Under the pieces are notes generated by a model. The model did not search any database and was not told the DNA's origin. It was given only the letters and a program-made list of their open reading frames with translations. Below are positions 32,633 through 41,730 of a stretch of DNA of 46,307 nucleotides, in pieces. The number at the start of each line of letters is the position of its first letter. Positions within the stretch are counted from its first letter, which is position 1. This DNA is from an uncultured Caryophanales bacterium (lineage in GTDB: Bacteria > Bacillota_I > Bacilli_A > RF39 > UBA660), in assembly GCA_905206805.1 (NCBI GenBank), contig CAJLIR010000010.1, forward strand, positions 1-46,307, given 5' to 3'. The position numbers were made by a program, and so were the translations under genes.

Positions 32633-33604
32633 TTATATCCAAAAGTCGAATAAGAAAAACATTAATAATGATGAGATAATGGCATGAATAATTCTAGCTG
32701 TTAAAAATGGTAAATAATTAATTTTTGTATCACTCAAGATACTGATTACCTGCATATGCACACTTAAACCACCAAATGATATAATCATAGTTGAAAGAAT
32801 GCATTTAAGTTTTAATGGAATTTCTTCTAGACTTACATATTTTAACCCTTGTGTCATTTCAACAAATCCATTCAAAATACTCTGATGAAAACTATTTAAA
32901 TTTATATTATTATCAATTATAGTAGTAATAACTAAAAACATTGTAATAATTCCTAATATTAATATTAATGTATTGATACTGTTTAATAGGGCTGTAGTAA
33001 TTATTTCTCCGAATTTTTTGTTACTTTTAACCCGATTATTACTAATTTCGGTTAAAACTTTTTTTATTGATATGTTTTTGTTTTCTTCTTTTGATGGATA
33101 ATAATTTCTAAATATAATTCCTATAATAAAATTTCCTAAGTAATGACATATTAGAATTAAGAGACCAACTTCTTTATTATTTAAAAATAATAAAGATATT
33201 GTTCCCAGTATAAAAAGAGGGTTAGAAAAGTGAGTAAACATTAAAAGTTTTGTTGCTTCATTTTGATTAATTAAATTTTTATTATATAATTCTTTAATGT
33301 ATTTAGCGCTACTTGGAAACCCAGATATTAAACTCATTATTAGAGCAAATGCACCTACACCTTTTACCCTGAATACTTTATTCATAAATGGTTTAAAAAT
33401 TTCTCCAACTAATTCAATAAATCCATAATTGATTAGTAATTCAGATAAAACAAAAAAAGGAAATAAGGATGGAAAAACATTTTCTTTCCAAATATTAAAT
33501 GAAAATGATACTGCATTTAAAATTGATTCCGATTCTGTTAATATTTCGAAAACTACAAATAATAAAATAGTTAAAATTAAAACAGTAGTTAATATTTTTT
33601 TCAT
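32633..33604 (-). CDS. ylbJ: Sporulation integral membrane protein YlbJ
   Basis: YlbJ is a mother-cell membrane protein needed for heat-resistant spores; in B. subtilis it is in the SigE regulon. Its transport activity is not established. The 323-aa protein has about eight membrane helices and the family motifs VFPSLFPFFVLSELL, VKGVGAFALIMSLISGFPSSAKYI and HFSNPLFILG, which recall nucleoside-recognition/gate domains. The frame starts at 33619, but GGGAGG before the ATG at 33604 sets the start. It is divergent from ylbL, with 45 bases between; in B. subtilis these genes lie close together too. Confidence 0.88.
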   Translation of the reverse strand: MKKILTTVLILTILLFVVFEILTESESILNAVSFSFNIWKENVFPSLFPFFVLSELLINYGFIELVGEIFKPFMNKVFRVKGVGAFALIMSLISGFPSSAKYIKELYNKNLINQNEATKLLMFTHFSNPLFILGTISLLFLNNKEVGLLILICHYLGNFIIGIIFRNYYPSKEENKNISIKKVLTEISNNRVKSNKKFGEIITTALLNSINTLILILGIITMFLVITTIIDNNINLNSFHQSILNGFVEMTQGLKYVSLEEIPLKLKCILSTMIISFGGLSVHMQVISILSDTKINYLPFLTARIIHAIISSLLMFFLFDFWI

Positions 33605-33649
33605 AAAATGTCCTCCCATGTATATTCTTAAAATAGAAAGGAAATGACT

Positions 33650-34663
33650 ATGGTTAATAAATTATATGATAAATATTTAAAAACTTTTTTAAAAAAGAAT
33701 AAATTAATTATATTTTTGATTATACTGACAATAATCTTTACAATAAAATTACCTTATACAATAGATACACCTGGTGGTTATATTAATGCTACTAAAAGAA
33801 TAAGTTTAGATGGGGCTTATGATTCAGAAGGATCATTCAATATGGCATATGTAAGTGAGATTGATGCTACAATTCCAACATTACTTGTTGCCTTTTTAAA
33901 TCCAAGTTGGGATATTTCAAAAAATGAAGATATATTACTTGAAAATGAAACAATAGATGACCTTCTGTTTAGAAATAAACTTGCGTTAAAAGAAGCAAAT
34001 AATAATGCGATTATGGTTGCTTATAAAGAATCAGGTCATGAATATAATGTTAAAAAGCAAGATTTTTATGTTGTATATTTAGATAAAGACTCTAAAAGCA
34101 ATTTAAAAGTAGGAGATAAAATTGTTGAAGTTGATCAAAAAAAAATAACTTCAAAAGAGGAAATAAGTAAAATCATTTCTGAAAAAAGTATTGAAGATGA
34201 AATTGAGTTTAAGGTTATAAATGATAATAAGGAGCACAAAAGAACTGCTACTGTTTCTAACATAAATGATTCTAAAGCAATCGGAATTGTTGTATATGAG
34301 ATATTAGAATTAGAAACTGATCCTAAAATAACTATTAAAACTAATAATTCAGAATCAGGACCATCTGGAGGATTAATGACATCACTTGCTATATATAATG
34401 CATTAACAAGTGAGGATATTACTAATGGACATATTATAGTTGGTACCGGAACTATAGATTCAGATGGAAATGTTGGTAGTGTTGGTGGTGTAAAATATAA
34501 ATTAGCCGGCGCTATTAAAAATAAAGCAAAAATATTTATTGTACCAAATGGTGAAAATTATAAAGAGGCAATAGAACTAAAAGAAAAAAATAATTATGAT
34601 ATTGAAATTGTTGGTGTATCAACATTTAAAGAGGCAGTAGATTATCTAAAAAATTATGATTAA
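33650..34663 (+). CDS. ylbL: YlbL-like membrane-anchored PDZ/Lon-type serine protease
   Basis: The 337-aa protein has one N-terminal membrane helix (about residues 17-36), then YTIDTPGGYINAT, which is typical of the YlbL/SepM family. A PDZ domain (about 130-210, with LKVGDKIVEVDQKKI) and a Lon-type protease domain (about 215-337) follow. Ser239 in GPSGG and Lys284 in GGVKYKLAGA form the expected catalytic dyad. SepM cuts a secreted peptide pheromone in streptococci and YlbL trims membrane-associated proteins; the target here is unknown. ATG 33650 is favoured over ATG 33644 by the spacing from AGAAAGGA. Confidence 0.9.
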   Translation: MVNKLYDKYLKTFLKKNKLIIFLIILTIIFTIKLPYTIDTPGGYINATKRISLDGAYDSEGSFNMAYVSEIDATIPTLLVAFLNPSWDISKNEDILLENETIDDLLFRNKLALKEANNNAIMVAYKESGHEYNVKKQDFYVVYLDKDSKSNLKVGDKIVEVDQKKITSKEEISKIISEKSIEDEIEFKVINDNKEHKRTATVSNINDSKAIGIVVYEILELETDPKITIKTNNSESGPSGGLMTSLAIYNALTSEDITNGHIIVGTGTIDSDGNVGSVGGVKYKLAGAIKNKAKIFIVPNGENYKEAIELKEKNNYDIEIVGVSTFKEAVDYLKNYD

Positions 34664-34694
34664 GTAATTAAGAAAAAATAAATATAAAATTTTT

Positions 34695-34723
34695 AAGAGT
34701 TCATTAATTTGAACCTTTTTTTG
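34695..34723 (+). terminator. Terminator after ylbL
   Basis: GTTCA pairs with TGAAC (extended by AAG/CTT across a mismatch) over a 6-base loop, then T7. Confidence 0.65.
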
Positions 34724-34825
34724 TATTAAAAAAAGGATTTAAAACTTTTATTTGGTATATTATAAATAGGACCGAATAGAAAGGAGAATTAAATTGACAA
34801 TAAGCCAAAAAATAGTATAATTAAC

Positions 34826-35689
34826 ATGAAATTAAATTACAATTTAACAAATGATTTTTTATTTAAATTAATATTTAGTAATGAGGAGTATTTAAAATAT
34901 CTACTCCAAGTATTTTTTAATTATGAAACTGTTAATATAAAGTATTTAAATAGAGAATTATTAAAATATAATTTTAATGAAAAGGCAGGAATAGTAGATT
35001 TATTAATTGATGCAGATGGAGAGATAATTCATTTAGAATTACAAAATCTAAATAGATATAATTTAGAAGATAGAGTAGAATTTTATTCATCAAAATTAAT
35101 AGGATCCTATGCATTAGAAAAAGGTAATGATTATAAACAATTAAAACCAGTAAGAACATTCATAATAATTAATTATCCATATAAATTAAAAACAATAAAA
35201 AATATAGTAAAATTAAAAATATTAAGTACAAATTATATTTTTAATAATAAAAAAGAGTATAAGATATTAAATTTATATGAAATAGATAAGAATAAATTAG
35301 ATAATTATAATGAATTATATAAATTATTTAAAATTAATGATTTTGATATATTAGATAGAGAAATAAAAGAAAAATTACCAAGACAAATATTAGAAGATAT
35401 GAAAAAATTCAATTTAAATAAGGAGGATAGAAAAAATATGGAAGATATTGTAGAATTAATGAGAAATGAGAAAGAAGATTATGGAGCAGCATATGAATGT
35501 GGAGTTATGGATGGAGAAAAACGAGGAGAAGCACGCGGTGAGAAACGTGGAGAAAAAAGAGGCAGAAAAATTGGAATTAGTGAAGGTATTGTTAAAGTTG
35601 CAAAGTCAATGTATCGTGAAAATATAGATATAAATATAATATCAAAAGTAACTGGTCTTACCAAGGATCAACTTATTTCTCTAAGATAA
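34826..35689 (+). CDS. Rpn-family recombination-promoting nuclease/putative transposase
   Basis: Rpn proteins are PD-(D/E)XK nucleases that raise RecA-independent recombination and are often found as scattered paralogues. The 287-aa frame starts with KLNYNLTNDFLFKLIFS, the family entry motif. The active-site region is IVDLLIDADGEIIHLELQ (Asp, then Glu-x-Gln). A coil of repeated GEKRGEARGEKRGEKRG lies near residues 225-245, and the tail HTH-like segment matches the partial gene at 3-176. Only ATG 34826 is a canonical start, but it lacks a ribosome-binding site. AAGGAG at 34781-34786 is placed for an in-frame ATT at 34793, which would add DNKPKNSIIN. A TTG at 34794 is out of frame. Confidence 0.85.
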   Translation: MKLNYNLTNDFLFKLIFSNEEYLKYLLQVFFNYETVNIKYLNRELLKYNFNEKAGIVDLLIDADGEIIHLELQNLNRYNLEDRVEFYSSKLIGSYALEKGNDYKQLKPVRTFIIINYPYKLKTIKNIVKLKILSTNYIFNNKKEYKILNLYEIDKNKLDNYNELYKLFKINDFDILDREIKEKLPRQILEDMKKFNLNKEDRKNMEDIVELMRNEKEDYGAAYECGVMDGEKRGEARGEKRGEKRGRKIGISEGIVKVAKSMYRENIDINIISKVTGLTKDQLISLR

Positions 35690-35711
35690 AAGTTCAAATG
35701 AACTTTTTTTG
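35688..35711 (+). terminator. Terminator of rpn
   Basis: AAAGTTC pairs with GAACTTT over an AAAT loop, followed by T residues. Confidence 0.8.
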
Positions 35712-35772
35712 TCGATAAAAAATCATTCTATAAAAAAATTTTTTATATATAGTTATTATGGGAGGAATAACT

Positions 35773-38400
35773 ATGATAAAAAATATGGAAGGATTAACAG
35801 AAGAACAAGTATTAGAAAGTAGAAAAAAATATGGTAATAATTCTATAACTACATTAAAAAAAGAAACATTTTTCAGTTTATTAATAGAATCATTTAGTGA
35901 TCCTATGATTAAAATATTATTAATTGCTTTAGGCATAAAAACAATATTTCTAATAAAAGACTTTGATTGGTATGAAACAATAGGGATTGTAATTGCCATA
36001 TTTATAGCGTCATTTATTTCTTCAATATCAGAGTATGGAAGTCAAAAAGCATTTGATAGATTACAAAATGAAGCATCAAAAATTAAATGCAAAGTTAAAA
36101 GAAATGGAAAAATAAAAGAAATAAATATAGATGAGGTAGTAAAGGATGATATTGTAATATTACAATCAGGTGATAGAATTCCAAGCGATGGAGTAATTAT
36201 TAAAGGTAATATTAGTGTAGATGAATCTTCCCTTAATGGTGAAGCAAAAGAACAATATAAAACTCCAATTGTAAACATAAATAATCCCACAAAACAAAAC
36301 CAAATTTTTAGGGGAACAGTAGTATATAATGGTGAAGCAGTTATGTTAACAAATTTTGTTGGTGATAAGACCTTATATGGGACAATCGCAAAAGAATTAC
36401 AGGAAAAACAACCAGATAGTCCTATGAAAATTCGTTTAAGAAAATTAGCAGAAATAATAAGTAAAATTGGTTATATATGTGCCTTTTTAGTTGCTTTATC
36501 TTATCTTTTTTCCGTAATTGTTATTCATAATAATTTTAATCTAACATTAATAAAAAATACTATAACAAATTTTCCATTGATGTCAGGATATTTATTATAT
36601 GCATTAACACTTATGGTTACTGTAATTGTAGTAGCAGTTCCAGAAGGATTACCAATGATGATTACTTTAGTATTGTCATCAAATATGAAAAGAATGTTAA
36701 AAAACAACGTTTTAGTTAGAAAACTAGTAGGAATCGAAACAGCAGGAAGCCTAAATATTTTATTTACCGATAAAACAGGAACTTTAACAAAAGGAAAATT
36801 AGAAGTAGTAGGTATTTTATCTGGATCATTTAAAGAATATTATAGTAATATTGAACTAGAAAAAAATCCAAAATATTTTGATTTAGTAAAAACATCGATG
36901 CTTTATAATAATGCCAGTAATTATGATGAAATAGCAAAAAAAGTAGTAGGAGGAAATATAACAGATAGAGCATTACTTGAATTTATAAAAATGAAAAAAT
37001 CAGAAAGTACAAAAATACTATCAACAATTCCTTTTGATAGTAAAAATAAATATTCTGTAACTGTAATAGATAATGGTAAAAAAATTAATTTAATAAAAGG
37101 TGCACCTGAGAAAATTATGCCTTATTGTAAATATTATTATAATGAATATGGTGAAAAAAAATTATTGTTAGATAAAAATAAATTAATAAATAAAGTAAAT
37201 GAAATAACAAAAAGAGGTATAAGAGTTATCACACTAGCAACTGGAACATCACTTGAACCTACGAAATTTTATGATTTAATATTAGTAGGTTTTGTATATA
37301 TAAAAGATGAGGTTAGAAAAGAAGCTATAGAAGGAATCAAATTAGTAAAAGATGCCCATATTCAAACAGTTATGATTACAGGTGATAATAAAGATACAGC
37401 ATATTCTATCGGTAAGGAAGTTGGTTTAATAGATGAAAATTCGGTTATATTAACATCTACAGAGTTAAATAATAAAACCGATGAAGAAATAAAAAAAATA
37501 TTACCAAATTTAAGAATTGTTGCGCGTGCCCTACCACAAGATAAAAGTAGATTAGTAAGAATTTCAGAAGAATTAGGGCTAGTAGTAGGTATGACTGGTG
37601 ATGGAGTAAATGATGCACCAGCATTAAAAAAAGCTGATGTAGGATTTGCGATGGGAAGTGGGACAGAGGTAGCAAAAGAAGCAAGTGATATTGTAATTTT
37701 AGATGATAATTTCAAATCTATAACATCTGCAATATTATTTGGAAGAACTATTTTTAAAAGTATAAGAAAATTTATAATATTTCAACTTACTGTAAATCTA
37801 TGTGCAGTATCATTATCGATAATAGGACCATTTATTGGAGTAGAAACACCAGTAACTGTTATTCAGATGCTTTGGATAAATATGGTAATGGATACGCTAG
37901 CAGGTTTAGCGTTTTCGTTCGAACCACCACTTTTAGAATATATGAATGAACTACCTAAAAAAAAGGACGAGCATATTATTAATAGATATATGACAGGTGA
38001 AATTTTATTTACAGGACTTTATTCATCTTTATTATGCGTATTATTTTTAAAGTTACCATTCATAAAAAACTTTTTTAGGTCTGATAATAATAATTTGTAT
38101 TTAATGACTGCTTTCTTTGGCTTATTTATATTTATGACGATTTTTAATAGTTTTAATGCAAGAACAAATAGAATAAATATTTTAGCAAATATTTTTAAAA
38201 ATAGAGTTTTTGTATTAATAATTCTATTTATATTAACAGTTCAAATAATTTTAATATATTATGGTGGTGATTTATTTAGAACCGCAGGTCTTACTTATAC
38301 AGAATTTTTAATTATGTTTTTATTATCAGCAACAGTAATACCTGTTGATTGGATAAGAAAATTATTTCTTAGAAAAAAAGGATTAATAGGTGGTGTTTAA
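35773..38400 (+). CDS. Calcium-translocating P-type ATPase (PMCA-like, P2 type)
   Basis: The 875-aa cation pump probably exports Ca2+ from the cytoplasm. Landmarks in order: N-terminal cation-ATPase domain (LTEEQVLESRKKYGNN), actuator loop with SLNGEAKE (TGES-like, residues about 153-160), membrane helix 4 with the ion-site motif VPEGLP (289-294), phosphorylated Asp333 in DKTGTLTK, the ATP-binding KGAPE, hinge MVTGD-like MITGDN, and TGDGVNDAPALK. Ten membrane helices are expected; the last six are at about 680-870, with WINMVMDTLAGLA in M6. The actuator motif reads NGEA where TGES is usual. GGGAGG precedes the ATG at 35773; the frame's earlier ATG overlaps that site. Monocistronic. Confidence 0.93.
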   Translation: MIKNMEGLTEEQVLESRKKYGNNSITTLKKETFFSLLIESFSDPMIKILLIALGIKTIFLIKDFDWYETIGIVIAIFIASFISSISEYGSQKAFDRLQNEASKIKCKVKRNGKIKEINIDEVVKDDIVILQSGDRIPSDGVIIKGNISVDESSLNGEAKEQYKTPIVNINNPTKQNQIFRGTVVYNGEAVMLTNFVGDKTLYGTIAKELQEKQPDSPMKIRLRKLAEIISKIGYICAFLVALSYLFSVIVIHNNFNLTLIKNTITNFPLMSGYLLYALTLMVTVIVVAVPEGLPMMITLVLSSNMKRMLKNNVLVRKLVGIETAGSLNILFTDKTGTLTKGKLEVVGILSGSFKEYYSNIELEKNPKYFDLVKTSMLYNNASNYDEIAKKVVGGNITDRALLEFIKMKKSESTKILSTIPFDSKNKYSVTVIDNGKKINLIKGAPEKIMPYCKYYYNEYGEKKLLLDKNKLINKVNEITKRGIRVITLATGTSLEPTKFYDLILVGFVYIKDEVRKEAIEGIKLVKDAHIQTVMITGDNKDTAYSIGKEVGLIDENSVILTSTELNNKTDEEIKKILPNLRIVARALPQDKSRLVRISEELGLVVGMTGDGVNDAPALKKADVGFAMGSGTEVAKEASDIVILDDNFKSITSAILFGRTIFKSIRKFIIFQLTVNLCAVSLSIIGPFIGVETPVTVIQMLWINMVMDTLAGLAFSFEPPLLEYMNELPKKKDEHIINRYMTGEILFTGLYSSLLCVLFLKLPFIKNFFRSDNNNLYLMTAFFGLFIFMTIFNSFNARTNRINILANIFKNRVFVLIILFILTVQIILIYYGGDLFRTAGLTYTEFLIMFLLSATVIPVDWIRKLFLRKKGLIGGV

Positions 38401-38430
38401 AAATTAACAATTTCTTGTTAATTTTTTTAT
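38399..38430 (+). terminator. Terminator of the P-type ATPase gene
   Basis: AAATTAACAA pairs with TTGTTAATTT over a TTTC loop, followed by T residues. Confidence 0.9.
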
Positions 38431-38437
38431 ATATGTT

Positions 38438-38466
38438 TTGACAAATACAATTATAAGTGCCATAAT
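38438..38466 (+). promoter_or_regulatory. SigA-type promoter of the transglutaminase-like gene
   Basis: Consensus TTGACA (38438-38443), a 17-bp spacer and CATAAT (38461-38466), 22 bases before the ATG. Confidence 0.75.
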
Positions 38467-38488
38467 AATAACTCTAAAGGAGTCTTTT

Positions 38489-39436
38489 ATGTATAAAATA
38501 GATATAATAAATAAAATAGATTATAAAACACTAAAATTTTTTGAAAAAATAATAAATGCAGTTGGTTTTGGAACATTGTTTTATGCTCAATCATTAGATG
38601 AGTATCATAAAAAATTACTCAGTTATTTTTCAATCGCGTTCTTTGTTTATGGAATATTTTTGTTTAGAAAAAAAGAATTAACAAGAGATTTTTGTGAAGT
38701 AAAAATGGAATATCAAGAAATTATTAAGAATTATAATAAAATGAATAAAACATTTGATTTTGATGATCCAATAGAAATATATACAATGTACAATCATGTA
38801 TTATATAATGGCTATTTATCATTAAATAAAAAATTTGAATATTGTAATAAAGATAATGATATAAACTCTAAGTTGGGAATTAATATTATTACGGGGCAGG
38901 GTGTTTGCAGACATATATCATCACTATTAACAGATATTTTAATTGATTATGGTATTGAAGCAAGTAGCTTAGTTGTGTATATAAATAAAGAAAATGAAAT
39001 ATCATTAAAGGATAAAAAATTTTTAGAAATACTAAAGATACTACCAAATTATATCCAAGAAAAACAAGCTGAAATGTATGGTAATCACGCAATTTCATGT
39101 GCATTTAAAGATGATAAAAGTTATTATTTGGATTCAACTAATAAATTTACAGGAAGAATTAACGATAATAAAATAATAGTTTGTGATGATTATAAATTTA
39201 TTCCTAAATTAAATATGACAAAATTTATTAATGAGAAAATGCAATATTTGAAATTAAAACAGCGATTAATAGATTCTTACCCAAGTATTTCTAAAGAAGA
39301 AGAAAAAATTCTAATAGATAAAACAATAAATATTTGCGATGATAATAGAGATATATTTGAAAAATTTTATAATGAAAATAAAGAAATATACCAAGAAATA
39401 AATGCTAAAGTTTTAAAATTAAAAAAACTAAGATAA
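38489..39436 (+). CDS. Transglutaminase-like (papain-fold) protein with N-terminal membrane hairpin, 315 aa
   Basis: Two hydrophobic segments near residues 22-34 and 43-60 may anchor it. The core carries a plausible catalytic triad in family order: Cys140 in GQGVCRHISSLLTDIL, His200 in YGNHAISCAF and Asp215 in YYLDSTN. The Cys helix is followed by tandem small/hydrophobic residues, as in transglutaminase-like proteases. The C-terminal 90 residues are helical and charged. The start at 38489 is set by AAAGGAG. The frame begins earlier at 38438, but that lies in the promoter. Substrate unknown. It may be a peptidase or cross-linking enzyme acting near the membrane. Confidence 0.7.
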   Translation: MYKIDIINKIDYKTLKFFEKIINAVGFGTLFYAQSLDEYHKKLLSYFSIAFFVYGIFLFRKKELTRDFCEVKMEYQEIIKNYNKMNKTFDFDDPIEIYTMYNHVLYNGYLSLNKKFEYCNKDNDINSKLGINIITGQGVCRHISSLLTDILIDYGIEASSLVVYINKENEISLKDKKFLEILKILPNYIQEKQAEMYGNHAISCAFKDDKSYYLDSTNKFTGRINDNKIIVCDDYKFIPKLNMTKFINEKMQYLKLKQRLIDSYPSISKEEEKILIDKTINICDDNRDIFEKFYNENKEIYQEINAKVLKLKKLR

Positions 39437-39473
39437 AAATTAATGTAGTAATTTAAGTTTAAAATAAAATATA

Positions 39474-39510
39474 CTTGTTTATATTTTATATTTTATATTT
39501 TATATTATAA
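39474..39510 (+). promoter_or_regulatory. Promoter of the HelD-like gene with repeat-filled spacer
   Basis: TTG(TTT) at 39474-39479 is the only -35-like sequence, and TATAAT at 39505-39510 the -10. The spacing is 25 bp, seven more than with one repeat fewer. A second TATAAT lies at 39512-39517. Confidence 0.5.
39477..39504 (+). repeat. Four perfect tandem copies of TTTATAT
   Basis: A 7-bp unit is repeated four times without change and is followed directly by TATAAT. Such tracts change copy number by slipped-strand mispairing. Confidence 0.9.
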
Positions 39511-39545
39511 TGTATAATTATGATAGTTATAGTAAGGAGGATTAT

Positions 39546-41486
39546 ATGCAAGAAGAATTAAATAATTTAATCTATACTATAGAAAAATATAATGAAGTAA
39601 TAGAAGATTCTAACCTAAAATTAAATAATTTAAAAGAATTATATAAACATAATTATGATGCAATGTTAGAGGAAAAATTTAGATTAGAAAATGAAATTAA
39701 TTCAATAGAAAAAGCAAAACTAAATCCTTATTTTGCTAGAATTGATTTTAAAAGTGAAACAAATTTTGATAAATGTTATATTGGAAAAAAAGGAGTTTCT
39801 GACTATGATAATAATGTTATAACAGTAGATTGGCGTGCTCCTATATCATCTTTATATTATGACTCAAATATAGGAGAATGTGAATATAAAACCCCTGAAG
39901 GAATTATAAAAGGAAATTTACTTTTAAAAAGGCAATATTCAATAGACAATAGCACCCTAATCAGTTTTAACGATATTGATACAGTTAGCAATGATGAATT
40001 GTTAAAACCATATTTAAGTGTATCAGCAGATAATAGACTAAAAAATATTGTATCAACTATACAAAGTGAACAAAATAAAATAATAAGAGATTCAATGGGA
40101 AAAAACTTGATTATTCAAGGGGTAGCAGGATCTGGAAAAACTACAGTTGCACTGCACAGAATCGCTTATTTAGTTTACAATAACAGAGATTTATTTAAAC
40201 CTAGTGATTATATGGTAATAGGTCCGAACAAGTTTTTTGTCAGTTATATATCAAGTATTTTACCAGATTTAGATGTAAACGGAGTAGTTCAAAATACGCT
40301 GGATGAATTATTTTTAAATTATATAAAAGAAGACTTTAAAATAAATAATTCATTAGATATTATTAAAGAAAAAGATGAATTTTCATATTATAAGGTTTCT
40401 ATGAATATGCAAAAAAATATAGATGAGTATTTTGAAAATTTAGAAGTTTTGCCAACAAATGATTTTATAATAGAAGGAATAACAGTACTTCAAAAAAGTT
40501 TTATTCAATCAATCTATAATGAAATAAATAAAAATATTTTTAAAAGTATTAAATCAAGAATTAATAGATTAATTTTATTATTAGAAAAATATATAAATGA
40601 AAATATTTTTGTTATATCACAAAAATTTTTAAAAGTTGAAATAAGTCAAAAAAATATTGAAAATTTTAAAAATAATATAAATAATTATTTAAAAAAATAT
40701 TTCAATATTTTAAATAAAAAGCCAAAAACCATATATATTGATATATTAAAAAATTTAAACCTTAATTATAATAATATTATAAAAAATAAAATCGATATTG
40801 AAGATATTCCATCATTGATGTATATAAAATATAAATTATCAGGTAGTAGTGAATTTGATAATTATAGACATATAGTAATAGATGAGGCTCAGGACTATGG
40901 AGAGTTTACTTTTTTTGTATTAAATGAAATATTTAAAAATTCAAGTTTCAGTATATATGGTGATTTAGCTCAAAGTTTATATTCTTATAGAAGTATAGAT
41001 AATTGGGAATGTTTGAAGAAAATATTTAATAATTTTGAAATTTCAAAACTAAACAAAAGTTATCGTACAACAATAGAAATAATGAATGAGGCAAATAAAA
41101 TAAATGATTTGTTAAAATTAGATAAAGCAATACCTGTTATAAGACATGGTGAGGAAGTACAATATACAAGCGAAAGTATTATTAACTTAATTGGAAAGTT
41201 AAAACCAAAATATAAGACAATAGCAATTATTACAAAAACGCAAAATGAAGCAGATAATTTATATCGTGAATTAAAAAATGAAATAGATATAAACTTAATT
41301 AATTCAAATAATTTAAATTATAATAGTAATATTAATATATTTCCAAGTTATTTATCAAAAGGATTAGAATTTGATTCAGTTATAATTGTTGATAAAAATA
41401 ATTTTAAAAAAAATAGCGTTCTTGATATGAAACTTTTGTATGTTTCAATGACAAGAGCACTTCATAAACTAGTAATAACAGTATAA
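39546..41486 (+). CDS. HelD-like superfamily 1 helicase (UvrD/Rep family)
   Basis: HelD proteins bind stalled RNA polymerase and use ATP to release it from DNA. The 646-aa protein has the N-terminal coiled-coil arm (about residues 1-60) that reaches into the polymerase channel, the family segment ITVDWRAPISSLYYD, and Walker A GVAGSGKTT at 192-200 after KNLIIQ. The Walker B region is VIDEAQDYG, and helicase motif III is YGDLAQSLYSY. The C-terminal motifs include SYRTT, YLSKGLEFDSVIIVD and LLYVSMTRA. It is shorter than B. subtilis HelD (774 aa). The frame opens at 39510, but AAGGAGG before the ATG at 39546 and the -10 box overlapping the earlier start fix the shorter form. Confidence 0.88.
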   Translation: MQEELNNLIYTIEKYNEVIEDSNLKLNNLKELYKHNYDAMLEEKFRLENEINSIEKAKLNPYFARIDFKSETNFDKCYIGKKGVSDYDNNVITVDWRAPISSLYYDSNIGECEYKTPEGIIKGNLLLKRQYSIDNSTLISFNDIDTVSNDELLKPYLSVSADNRLKNIVSTIQSEQNKIIRDSMGKNLIIQGVAGSGKTTVALHRIAYLVYNNRDLFKPSDYMVIGPNKFFVSYISSILPDLDVNGVVQNTLDELFLNYIKEDFKINNSLDIIKEKDEFSYYKVSMNMQKNIDEYFENLEVLPTNDFIIEGITVLQKSFIQSIYNEINKNIFKSIKSRINRLILLLEKYINENIFVISQKFLKVEISQKNIENFKNNINNYLKKYFNILNKKPKTIYIDILKNLNLNYNNIIKNKIDIEDIPSLMYIKYKLSGSSEFDNYRHIVIDEAQDYGEFTFFVLNEIFKNSSFSIYGDLAQSLYSYRSIDNWECLKKIFNNFEISKLNKSYRTTIEIMNEANKINDLLKLDKAIPVIRHGEEVQYTSESIINLIGKLKPKYKTIAIITKTQNEADNLYRELKNEIDINLINSNNLNYNSNINIFPSYLSKGLEFDSVIIVDKNNFKKNSVLDMKLLYVSMTRALHKLVITV

Positions 41487-41502
41487 AATTTTTGGCGAAA
41501 AT

Positions 41503-41547
41503 AAAGAGTTTATGAGATTTTTAATAAAAAATTTAAGACTCTTTTTT
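41503..41547 (+). terminator. Terminator of the HelD-like gene
   Basis: AAAGAGT pairs with ACTCTTT; the inner arms ATTTTT/AAAAAT extend the hairpin; T residues follow. Confidence 0.7.
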
Positions 41548-41581
41548 ATTCCAACATATAATGTGTATGTTTTAAAAGATT

Positions 41582-41616
41582 TGTATCTTTTATATTAAAA
41601 GATATAGATTTTTTTT
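41582..41616 (+). terminator. Second terminator-like hairpin
   Basis: TATCTTTT pairs with AAAAGATA over a 5-base loop; T8 lies 4 bases later. It gives a tandem stop before the ITPase gene, or ends a short RNA. Confidence 0.55.
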
Positions 41617-41730
41617 ATATAAATTTTTTACATCAATTGTAACACAACAAGAAAAAAATAAAATTTAAAATGCCAAAAAAAAATTACCAATTATATGATA
41701 TAATTAACGAAGGAGATGATATATATATTT

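Noticed and set aside
35705..35716. Near-match to a 0A box (TTGTCGAT) ahead of the Ca2+ ATPase gene
   Set aside because: One key base differs and it lies in a terminator tail; it is single, unlike the tandem pair at spo0A.
37362..37715. 117-aa minus-strand frame within the P-type ATPase gene
   Set aside because: It is a shadow of the conserved hinge region, with no ribosome-binding site.
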